The translations under genes and the position numbers were made by a program. A stretch of DNA of 48,579 nucleotides from CAZQKE01 sp964593865 (lineage in GTDB: Bacteria; Chloroflexota; Anaerolineae; JAAYZQ01), in contig CAZQKE010000124.1 in NCBI GenBank assembly GCA_964593865.1, positions 1-48,579 of the forward strand, in the 5' to 3' direction. Shown here piece after piece: positions 1-6,613 of this stretch; position 1 is the stretch's first letter, and each line of letters opens with the position of its first letter. A model generated the notes under the pieces. It was not told the DNA's origin. It was given only the letters and a program-made list of their open reading frames with translations, and ran no database searches.

Positions 1-25
1 CGTGGACGGCCCGCGCACCCCCGAT

Positions 26-54
26 TTGACAAAGGCGACAAAGTGTGGTATCAT
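26..54 (+). promoter_or_regulatory. sigma-70-type promoter of the IclR/aminomutase operon
   Basis: TTGACA (26-31), a 17-nt spacer and TATCAT (49-54) give a near-consensus promoter. It starts a leader of about 110 nt before the IclR gene. The predicted transcription start near 61 lies just before the GTTTCAT palindrome. Confidence 0.7.
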
Positions 55-71
55 TTCGCCGTGCGAAATGC

Positions 72-88
72 GTTTCATTCAATGAAAC
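72..88. promoter_or_regulatory. IclR-type operator palindrome
   Basis: GTTTCAT-TCA-ATGAAAC is a perfect 7-bp inverted repeat with a 3-nt centre, just downstream of the promoter. Its size and symmetry resemble known operators of IclR-family proteins such as IclR and KdgR. It precedes an IclR gene, so autoregulation is a reasonable inference. A weaker overlapping palindrome with GAAA/TTTC arms lies at 65-76. Confidence 0.5.
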
Positions 89-109
89 AGACCCACCCCA
101 CTCTTGGAC

Positions 110-143
110 AATGGCACATTCAACGGGCCTTGAATGTGCCATT
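110..143. repeat. perfect 14-bp inverted repeat in the IclR leader
   Basis: AATGGCACATTCAA (110-123) and its exact complement TTGAATGTGCCATT (130-143) flank a 6-nt loop. The element lies between the operator and the ribosome binding site. It could be a second operator or an mRNA hairpin that affects the operon. There is no T tract, so it is not a classical terminator. Confidence 0.7.
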
Positions 144-169
144 ACAAGTTGGCAAGATGGAGACCGTTG

Positions 170-961
170 ATGGCGCAGAGGGAACAAGCTCCGGTCACCC
201 GCTCGGTCGCCAGGGCCATCGCCATCCTCCAGGCGTTCGACGAATCGCACATTGAACTGGGCGTCACCGAGATCGGTCAGCGAACGGGCATTGACAAGAG
301 CACCGTCTACCGCCTGCTCAACGAATTGCAGCAGGGCGGCCTCATTGAACAAAACCCGGACACCTCCAAATACTACCTGGGCTTCGGCCTGGTGCGGTTG
401 GCCGGGTTGGCCCTCCGTCGCCTGGAGCTGACCCACATTGCCCGCCCCCACCTGCGGGAACTGGCCTGCCTCTCCCAAGAGACGGTCAACCTTTCCATCC
501 TGACCAACAACGACGAGATCATCAACATTGACGGCATCACCAGCCCCCGAATGGTGCGCAACGTCGGCTGGATCGGGCGCGAGATGCCCATCCACGCCGT
601 CTCCGGGGGCAAGGTGATGATGGCCTACATGCCCGAAGGGCGGCTGGAAAGCATCCTCTCCAGGGAGCTTACCGCCTTTACCGCCCACACCATTACCGAC
701 CCGGACCGCTTGCGGGCCGAGTTGACGCAGATCCGGCAAAAGGGCTACGGCATTGCCCAGGAGGAATTGGAGATCGGCCTGAGCGCGGTTGCCGCGCCCA
801 TCTGGAACCATGAAGGGCAGGTCATCGCCATCATCAGCATCTCCGGCCCCGCTTTCCGCCTGCCCTACGAACGACTGGTTGAGCTGGGGGAAGCCACCAA
901 AAAAGCGGCAGACACCATCTCCCAACAAATGGGTTATATCGGCGAGGTTGCCCTGGGTTGA
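170..961 (+). CDS. IclR family transcriptional regulator
   Basis: 263-aa regulator. Residues about 11-65 form the winged helix-turn-helix (TEIGQRTGIDKSTVYRLLNE), and about 80-260 form the IclR effector-binding domain, with the typical HAVSGGKVMMAYMP stretch near 142-155. The ATG at 170 is chosen because GGAG at 159-162 sits 7 nt upstream; an in-frame ATG at 134 lacks such a site and lies in the inverted repeat. The gene is first in an apparent operon with the aminomutase (61-nt gap) and the binding lipoprotein. By family knowledge it should bind a small carboxylic or amino-acid-like effector; local control of the downstream genes is inference. Confidence 0.9.
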   Translation: MAQREQAPVTRSVARAIAILQAFDESHIELGVTEIGQRTGIDKSTVYRLLNELQQGGLIEQNPDTSKYYLGFGLVRLAGLALRRLELTHIARPHLRELACLSQETVNLSILTNNDEIINIDGITSPRMVRNVGWIGREMPIHAVSGGKVMMAYMPEGRLESILSRELTAFTAHTITDPDRLRAELTQIRQKGYGIAQEELEIGLSAVAAPIWNHEGQVIAIISISGPAFRLPYERLVELGEATKKAADTISQQMGYIGEVALG

Positions 962-1022
962 CGATCCACCCACCCGGCGGGAGCCTCGCGCACAATAAAG
1001 CAATTTGAGGAGAATGCACACC

Positions 1023-2885
1023 ATGTTTGAAAGCGGTCAAAAGCAAGATGGCGAACCTCTGATGACGCCGGGGGCTGCTCTGCAGGAGGCCGACGCCGAA
1101 CTGTACCGCCTGCTGCGGGATAGCCCCACGCTGGAAGCAGCCCGCGATTCCCTCTACACCTACCTGACCAACCGGGAGCGGGAATGGTACAACCGGGATA
1201 ACGGCGTTCACCCGTTGGAACGGGCTACCGCCCACGAGTGCCTGCGCGTGCTCAAGAACGTCATCGCCCCCCGCAACGAAGCCCTGGTCGGGTTCAGCAC
1301 CCTGGAGTATCTGTGGCGCATAGCCCGCAACGGCGACGCGCCGGAACAGGAGGTAGCCGAAGGCTTTGTCCTGGAATTCGTGCACCTGTTCAAAGGCATC
1401 CAGGGCCGGTCTGGGATCGCCGAAGGTTGGCTGGGGCCGATTCTGGCCCAGGAGGGCGTGGAGGCTGTGGATTTCGGCCAGATCGAGGGCCGGGCGGCGG
1501 GGGTGGCCCGCTCCGACTTTTTGGACCGGGTCGCCGCCGAGGTCTGGGCGCGGGTGAACCGCCATCCCAGCGGCCTGGACCCGGACATGATCGCCCGACA
1601 GCAGGAAAACAAACAACGCATCCTGGACTTTTTCGACGCCGTACCCCAGTATTGGGATGATTTTGCCTGGCATCTCAAGTTCATCTTCAAAGGGCCGGAA
1701 GCCCTACCCCGCTTGGAGAAGCTGATCCCCCTGACCGAGGAGGAGAAGGAAGCAATCCGCCTCAGCGTTGAGAACGGCATCCCCTTCGGCATCACGCCCT
1801 ACTACCTTTCGCTCTTTGATTTTGAGAGCGCAGACCGCACCACCGATGCCCAGGTGCGCTCCCAGGTCATCCCACCGATGCACTATGTCCGGCGCATGAT
1901 CGAACACCGGGACGACCGGGAATACTATTTTGACTTTATGGGCGAGCACGACACCTCCCCCATTGACCTGGTGACGCGCCGCTATGCCAGCATCGCCATT
2001 CTGAAAGGCTACGACACCTGCCCCCAGATCTGCGTCTATTGCCAGCGCAACTGGGAGATCACCGGGCCGATGGAAGCCGGCGCCCTGCCGACCAAAGCCA
2101 AACTGGACGCCGCCCTGGATTGGTTTGCCGAACACCCAGCCCTGCGTGACGTGCTGATCACCGGCGGCGACCCCTTCTTCCTCAGCGACAAGCGCATTGA
2201 ATACATGATGGACCGTCTGGCAGCCATGGACCACATCGTCCACATCCGCTGGGGAACCCGCGCCCCGGTGACGATGCCCATGCGCATCACCGACAAGCTG
2301 GCAAGCCTGCTGGGCCGCTACGTCGAGCCGGGCCGACGGAATGTGAGCGTCGTCACCCACATTGAAAGCGCAGCCGAGGTAACGCCAGAAATGGCCCAGG
2401 CGGTCTATCGTCTGCGCCGCCAGGGGATCTATGTCTACAACCAGCAGGTTTTTACCCTCAACACCAGCCGCCGCTTTCAAACCGTCGCCACCCGGATCGC
2501 CATGAAAAAGATCGGGGTGGACCCCTACTACACCTTCTACCCCAAAGGCAAAGAGGAGACTCACGACTATACCACCCCCCTGGCCCGTATCCTTCAGGAA
2601 CGCAAGGAAGAAGCGCGATTGCTGCCCGGCATCTTTCGCACCGACGAGCCGGTGTTCAACGTGCCGCGACTGGGCAAAAACCACGTCCGCGCCTGGCAAG
2701 ACCGAGAACTGGTCGCCATCCGCCCCGACGGGCGACGGGTGTACCTCTGGCATCCCTGGGAAAAGGGGATTACGCCCATGAAGCCCTGGCTCTACACCGA
2801 CAACTCCATCCACGAATACCTGCAAAACCTGTCCCAGCTCGGCGAAGATCCGGCCGAATACGCCAGCATTTGGTACTACTATTAG
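1023..2885 (+). CDS. KamA-family radical SAM amino acid 2,3-aminomutase, possibly glutamate-type
   Basis: 620 aa, longer than KamA (about 416 aa) because of an N-terminal extension of some 230 residues. The radical SAM cluster motif is Cys333-x3-Cys337-x2-Cys340. A C-terminal VPRLGKNH (547-554) replaces the PGGGGK loop of lysine 2,3-aminomutase and supplies the likely PLP lysine, Lys552. Aligned by eye with KamA, the two Asp residues that hold the substrate side-chain ammonium (Asp293, Asp330 in Clostridium KamA) correspond to Lys508 and Asn546. As I recall, that Lys/Asn pair is the one reported for glutamate 2,3-aminomutase. Start: GAGGAG at 1007-1012 best serves the ATG at 1023; TTG 1005 and ATG 1014 are in frame but badly spaced. 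The exact substrate is unproven. Confidence 0.85.
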   Translation: MFESGQKQDGEPLMTPGAALQEADAELYRLLRDSPTLEAARDSLYTYLTNREREWYNRDNGVHPLERATAHECLRVLKNVIAPRNEALVGFSTLEYLWRIARNGDAPEQEVAEGFVLEFVHLFKGIQGRSGIAEGWLGPILAQEGVEAVDFGQIEGRAAGVARSDFLDRVAAEVWARVNRHPSGLDPDMIARQQENKQRILDFFDAVPQYWDDFAWHLKFIFKGPEALPRLEKLIPLTEEEKEAIRLSVENGIPFGITPYYLSLFDFESADRTTDAQVRSQVIPPMHYVRRMIEHRDDREYYFDFMGEHDTSPIDLVTRRYASIAILKGYDTCPQICVYCQRNWEITGPMEAGALPTKAKLDAALDWFAEHPALRDVLITGGDPFFLSDKRIEYMMDRLAAMDHIVHIRWGTRAPVTMPMRITDKLASLLGRYVEPGRRNVSVVTHIESAAEVTPEMAQAVYRLRRQGIYVYNQQVFTLNTSRRFQTVATRIAMKKIGVDPYYTFYPKGKEETHDYTTPLARILQERKEEARLLPGIFRTDEPVFNVPRLGKNHVRAWQDRELVAIRPDGRRVYLWHPWEKGITPMKPWLYTDNSIHEYLQNLSQLGEDPAEYASIWYYY

Positions 2886-3007
2886 CCTGCCCGGATTTCC
2901 TCCCAGGCAGGCCGGAAAGGAGGTGCAAGGCGACAAGAACGGGAACGGGGATGGCCTCCCCAAAACGCGCGGCAAAAAGCATACCACAATGACAAAGGAG
3001 GAGAACG

Positions 3008-4372
3008 ATGAAAGTCTTTCGCATTCTGGTCGTTTTGGTCATCGTTTCGCTGATCATCGCCGCCTGCGGTGCCGAGCCAACGCCCGAGGTGGTGGAAAAG
3101 GTCGTCACCAAAGAGGTAAAAGTCACCGTTGAGGTCACGAAAGAGGCGGTAGCCGGTCGCTGCGCCCCCACCAGCTTGGATGAAGTGGAGGAGATCCGCA
3201 TCGGGGCTACCGTTCCCCAGTCGGCTCCCGGTTCCATCGCCGGTGGGCGGGCCATGATGACCGCCATCAACATCGCCGTCCAGCATATCAACGACGCCGG
3301 CGGCATCTTGGGCAAGCCGGTGAAGGTGATCTTTTACGATACCGCCAGCCTGCCGGAGCGGGGGACCGCAGGCATGGAGTACCTGATCACCCAGGAGTGC
3401 GTGGTCGGCGTCGTCGGCGAATACCATAGCTCCGCCGGTGTAGCCATGAAAGAGGTCGCCCACAAATATCATATCCCCGTCATCTTTGCCGAGACCTGGA
3501 ACGATACCATCACCGGCGTCCAGTACCCCGAAGTCTTCCGCATTGCCCCGACTTCCTCCATGGTCGCCCAGGCGGACGCCGACTATTTGGAGAAGCTGGG
3601 GGCCAAGTATGTGGTCATCGTCTCCGAAAACACCGACTATGGCGTGCCTGCGGCGGAATCCACCGAAGAGCGACTGGCCAACCGGGGGATCGAATCGGAG
3701 ACCTACCTGGCCGACAAGGGCACAATGGACTATACCCCCATCATCAGCCGCATCCAGGCGGGCAAGACCCCCGATGCAGTCCTGGTCCTGATCACCGGCG
3801 AGGACTCCTACAACTTTGAGCAGCAGGCGGCAGAGGCAGGGCTGATGCCCACCGAAGACACCGTTTGCATCGCCAACCAGGTGGCCATCAACTCGGATGA
3901 ATTCTGGGAGAACGTCCCCGACGGCAACTACTGCGCCTTCCGCAAGGTCGGCCTGGTCCCCGCCCTGGCCAACGATGTCACCAAGAAATTCGAAGCCGAC
4001 TACCGCAAGCACTTTGACCGCTTCCCCGAATCCTACGCCCTGGAAGCCTACGACTCTATGATGCTCATGGCCAAGGCCATCGAAAAGGCCGGTTCCCTGG
4101 ATGCCGACGCCATTATTGAGGCGTTGGAAAGCTGGAACAGCCGGGACAACGGTATTGAGCTGGCCCAGGGAATCTACTACTTCCCCTACGGAACCCACAA
4201 CCCCGTCCCGGCGGATGAGCCGGAGTGGATGTGGCACCAGTGGCCGGACCCGGCGGTTCTGTTCCTCCAGTACTATGAAAAAGGGCAGAGCAGCGATGAC
4301 GCCGCCGTGGTCTACCCGGAGCAGTACCAGACCCACGGCACGTTCCTGATCCCTTACGGCTCCAAGCCCTAG
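3008..4372 (+). CDS. ABC transporter substrate-binding lipoprotein, branched-chain amino acid/amide type
   Basis: 454-aa periplasmic-binding-fold protein of the Leu/Ile/Val (HAAT) family. A lipoprotein signal ends in LIIAAC with Cys20. Next comes a short charged linker rich in Glu, Val and Lys (about 23-48), common in Chloroflexota lipoproteins. The ligand domain starts at EEIRIGATVP and contains the family pattern of N-terminal INDAGGILGKPV and a central RIAPTSSM. AAAGGAGGAG sits 4 nt before the ATG. No permease or ATPase gene is adjacent, so it must use a transporter encoded elsewhere or act as a sensor. It lies 122 nt after the aminomutase and may deliver or sense the same amino acid (inference). 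Confidence 0.88.
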   Translation: MKVFRILVVLVIVSLIIAACGAEPTPEVVEKVVTKEVKVTVEVTKEAVAGRCAPTSLDEVEEIRIGATVPQSAPGSIAGGRAMMTAINIAVQHINDAGGILGKPVKVIFYDTASLPERGTAGMEYLITQECVVGVVGEYHSSAGVAMKEVAHKYHIPVIFAETWNDTITGVQYPEVFRIAPTSSMVAQADADYLEKLGAKYVVIVSENTDYGVPAAESTEERLANRGIESETYLADKGTMDYTPIISRIQAGKTPDAVLVLITGEDSYNFEQQAAEAGLMPTEDTVCIANQVAINSDEFWENVPDGNYCAFRKVGLVPALANDVTKKFEADYRKHFDRFPESYALEAYDSMMLMAKAIEKAGSLDADAIIEALESWNSRDNGIELAQGIYYFPYGTHNPVPADEPEWMWHQWPDPAVLFLQYYEKGQSSDDAAVVYPEQYQTHGTFLIPYGSKP

Positions 4373-4387
4373 TGGACGGCCCACGAG

Positions 4388-4438
4388 AACCTCCCGCAGG
4401 CTGCCGGGCCGAAGGTCCGGTTAAGCCTGCGGGAGGTT
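4388..4438. repeat. large perfect hairpin after the binding-protein gene
   Basis: AACCTCCCGCAGGCT (4388-4402) and its exact complement (4424-4438) form a 15-bp stem. The 21-nt loop contains a second near-perfect stem, CCGGGCC (4404-4410) with GGTCCGG (4414-4420). It starts 15 nt after the stop codon. There is no T run, so it may protect the mRNA 3' end or be a REP-like element rather than a canonical terminator. Confidence 0.75.
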
Positions 4439-4449
4439 GGAAGCGGCGA

Positions 4450-4484
4450 CTCAAGTCGCTCCTTTCGGGCCTGTGGCCGGGCGT
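4450..4484. repeat. 35-bp direct repeat, copy 1
   Basis: Identical over 35 bp to 4655-4689 and beginning CTCAAGTCGCTCC. Flanking bases are also similar (GCGGCGA against GTGGCGG). The two copies bracket the long palindrome at 4549-4623. Confidence 0.85.
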
Positions 4485-4548
4485 ATTCGTGCATTCGCGT
4501 ATTCGCGTCCGCTTCGTGGACGGCCCGCTTTGACGATTCCGGAGATTT

Positions 4549-4623
4549 GAACCGCAAAGGCGCAGAGGGCGCAAAGGAAAGAAGAAAAAGAAAACCTTCG
4601 CGCCCTTAGCGTCTTGGCGGTTC
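4549..4623. repeat. imperfect long palindrome (CGCAAAG-type element)
   Basis: The arms at 4549-4576 (GAACCGCAAAGG...) and 4596-4623 (...TTGGCGGTTC) are complementary at 23 of 28 positions around an A/G-rich 19-nt centre. A truncated copy, GAACCGCAAAGG, recurs at 4632-4643. This looks like the CGCAAAG/CTTTGCG intergenic palindrome seen in many Chloroflexota and related genomes (recalled, not searched). Confidence 0.75.
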
Positions 4624-4654
4624 CAAGATCCGAACCGCAAAGGTGAAGTGGCGG

Positions 4655-4689
4655 CTCAAGTCGCTCCTTTCGGGCCTGTGGCCGGGCGT
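4655..4689. repeat. 35-bp direct repeat, copy 2
   Basis: Exact second copy of the 35-mer at 4450-4484. It is followed by a small GCCTGC/GCAGGC hairpin in the thyX leader. Confidence 0.85.
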
Positions 4690-4782
4690 CTGCCTGCATG
4701 GCAGGCGCGCACGCACAGGCGGGCGGTCGGCCAACGGCCCGCCAGGGGCGGTTTCAACCGCTATTTTCTAAGGAGGAGAGCC

Positions 4783-5400
4783 ATGCATGTCAGGATCATC
4801 GGTTTCACCAAATTTCAAGAGGACGGCTCGCCCGAAACCCTGGTCGAATACGCCGGGCGGGCCTGTTACCGCAGCACGCCCAAAGGCGATCCCGGTCGTT
4901 TCATCCGCGCCCGCATCGGCGAAGGACACGAATCCATCATTGAGCACGCCGGCGTCACCTTTGAAATTGAGGGCATCTCACGGGCCTGTTCCCACCAATT
5001 GGTGCGTCACCGCCTGGCCAGCTACAGTCAGGAAAGCCAACGGTATGTGGACATGAGCGATCCCACCTTCGTCGTCCCTCCCTCCGTCGCCGACAACCCC
5101 CAGGCCCTGGCCGTGTGGGAAGAATTCATGGCAGGAGTGACGGCTGCCTACCGCCGCCTGCGCGAATTGGGCGTCCGTAAGGAGGATGCCCGCTTTGTCC
5201 TGCCCAATGCCACGGCAACGCGCATCATCGTCACCATGAACTTTCGCTCTCTGCGACATTTCTTTACCGTCCGCTGCGACCGGGCCGCCCAGTGGGAGAT
5301 CCGCCGGTTGGCGTTGGAGATGCTGCGCCAGGTCTACGATCTGGCTCCCGCCGTTTTTGGCGATCTTTACGACCGCTATCTTGGCCGGGAAGCATCGTGA
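4783..5400 (+). CDS. thyX: FAD-dependent thymidylate synthase ThyX
   Basis: 205-aa flavoenzyme that methylates dUMP to dTMP using methylene-tetrahydrofolate and reduced FAD. The diagnostic ThyX motif RHRx7S is present as Arg75-His76-Arg77 ... Ser85, followed by SQRY. The C-terminal half contains the NATATRIIVTMNFRSLRHFF stretch typical of the family. The length fits ThyX (about 200-250 aa). The ATG at 4783 follows AAGGAGGAG by 4 nt; the frame is open upstream into repeats but has no ribosome site there. No thyA-like gene is visible in the window, so this is probably the only dTMP synthase here (inference). Confidence 0.96.
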   Translation: MHVRIIGFTKFQEDGSPETLVEYAGRACYRSTPKGDPGRFIRARIGEGHESIIEHAGVTFEIEGISRACSHQLVRHRLASYSQESQRYVDMSDPTFVVPPSVADNPQALAVWEEFMAGVTAAYRRLRELGVRKEDARFVLPNATATRIIVTMNFRSLRHFFTVRCDRAAQWEIRRLALEMLRQVYDLAPAVFGDLYDRYLGREAS

Positions 5401-5435
5401 CCGTGCCCCACACCGGAATCGCGGGGCATGGCTGC

Positions 5436-5454
5436 CGCGGAGCGCAGCTCCGCG
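5436..5454. other. GC-rich hairpin downstream of thyX
   Basis: CGCGGAGC-GCA-GCTCCGCG is a perfect 8-bp stem with a 3-nt loop, 36 nt after the thyX stop and 40 nt before the next promoter. No T tract follows, so termination is uncertain. Confidence 0.4.
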
Positions 5455-5493
5455 CCGCCGAGTGCACCGATCCTGCCGGGGCCGAGCCGATGG

Positions 5494-5523
5494 GTTGCGC
5501 TCTCCAGAGAGGGGTGGTATAAT
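5494..5523 (+). promoter_or_regulatory. promoter of the 332-aa unknown protein
   Basis: TTGCGC (5494-5499), 18 nt, then a perfect TATAAT (5518-5523). The predicted start near 5530 leaves a short leader that contains the GGAAGGGAG ribosome binding site. Confidence 0.65.
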
Positions 5524-5546
5524 GCGGTGCGGAAGGGAGATTGACC

Positions 5547-6545
5547 ATGAGCTTCTGGGATGAACTGTTGACCCTGCTCCGTGCCCTGATCCAGACGCAA
5601 ACCCGGCCCGGCCCCATCGCCCCGCCGGAGGGCCAAGGGGGGCCGCCGGAGTCGCTCAGCCCCCGTGTTCTGCTGATCACCTTCAACCCCATCATCCATT
5701 CGGAAGGGGCCAAGCGGCTGGCCCAGGTCATGGGTTGGCGCGATGTAGATGCCCTGTGCCGTGACTATATCGCCGATCTGGAAGAATGCAGCAAAGGGTT
5801 TCTCCGCTACCGCATCGTGGAACGGATCCAGGTGGATGCCTGGCCGGTCAAGGTGGATGGCTTTCGCTACGACGAAACGACCTTCCTGCGCAATTACCGC
5901 AGCGGTCGGGGTTGGCATCAGCCCGATACGGCCGACTATGAAGCCATCATTGACGAATTCAACCTGGTTAAGCGGATCAACGCCGATCTGATAGACGAGG
6001 TATGGTTGTTCGGCTTCCCCTATGCCGGGTTCTACGAATCGCGGATGGTAGGGCCGGGGGCTTTTTGGTGCAACGCGCCGCCGATGAAGCGCAACGACGT
6101 CGACCGCCGCTTTGTGATCATGGGTTTCAACTATGAGCGAGGCGTCGGTCCCATGTTGGAAAGCTTCGGTCATCGGGTTGAGTCGATCCTCAAATACACC
6201 TGGAGACACGTGCGCGGCGAGGAGAACCTGTGGGAACAATTCATCCTCTACGACAAAAAGGCTCCGGGGCGGGCCAACTGCGGTTGGATGCATTACGCAC
6301 CCAACAGTGTGACCGATTACGACTGGGGAAACCGAACCAAAGTGCCGAGCAATTGCGACGATTGGCTCAACTTTCCCAATTTCCGGGGCCTGACCCGCAT
6401 GGTCAACTGCTCCGAATGGGGGGATGGCGACATGCGTGCCCACCACAAGTGGTGGTTCAAACATTTGCCCAACGCCCCCGGCCGGACGCGGGGCATCGCC
6501 AATAACTGGTGGTGGTACGGCGTGGACCCCAACGTGGTGCGCTGA
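5547..6545 (+). CDS. conserved protein of unknown function with His/Trp/Glu-rich motifs
   Basis: 332 aa, no signal peptide or membrane segment. After a Pro/Gly-rich linker (about 20-38) the main domain starts at RVLLITFNPII. Distinctive motifs follow: FGFPYAGFYESR (155-166), GFNYERG (193-199), SFGHR (206-210), HYAPN (249-253), NCSEWGDG (287-294) and AHHKWWFKHLP (298-308). The many conserved-looking His, Glu, Trp and Cys residues suggest an enzymatic or ligand-binding domain. I have a vague memory of similar domains in Chloroflexota proteins but cannot name the family. The ATG at 5547 is preferred over an in-frame TTG at 5541 because of GGGAG spacing. It has its own promoter and appears monocistronic. 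Confidence 0.85.
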   Translation: MSFWDELLTLLRALIQTQTRPGPIAPPEGQGGPPESLSPRVLLITFNPIIHSEGAKRLAQVMGWRDVDALCRDYIADLEECSKGFLRYRIVERIQVDAWPVKVDGFRYDETTFLRNYRSGRGWHQPDTADYEAIIDEFNLVKRINADLIDEVWLFGFPYAGFYESRMVGPGAFWCNAPPMKRNDVDRRFVIMGFNYERGVGPMLESFGHRVESILKYTWRHVRGEENLWEQFILYDKKAPGRANCGWMHYAPNSVTDYDWGNRTKVPSNCDDWLNFPNFRGLTRMVNCSEWGDGDMRAHHKWWFKHLPNAPGRTRGIANNWWWYGVDPNVVR

Positions 6546-6613
6546 GCTTTGCAGTTTGGGTCTCCGGGATGCCGGGAGTGCAGATCTCCTGGTTGTCTCC
6601 CTCATCCTGCGGC

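Larger units (their letters stand above)
4373..4782. other. repeat-rich intergenic region
   Basis: This 410-nt gap has no convincing gene. From left to right it holds a GTGGACGGCCC element (4372-4384), a 15-bp-stem hairpin (4388-4438), the first copy of a 35-bp direct repeat (4450-4484), an 8-bp tandem run of ATTCGYGY units (4485-4508), another GTGGACGGCCCGC (4516-4528), a long imperfect palindrome (4549-4623), a partial copy GAACCGCAAAGG (4632-4643), the second 35-bp copy (4655-4689), a GGCGGGC/GCCCGCC hairpin (4718-4743) and the thyX ribosome binding site. Confidence 0.8.

Noticed and set aside
6572..6592. Possible bidirectional terminator CCGGGAG/CTCCTGG between convergent genes
   Set aside because: One mismatch in a 7-bp stem and no T tract on either strand; too weak to list.
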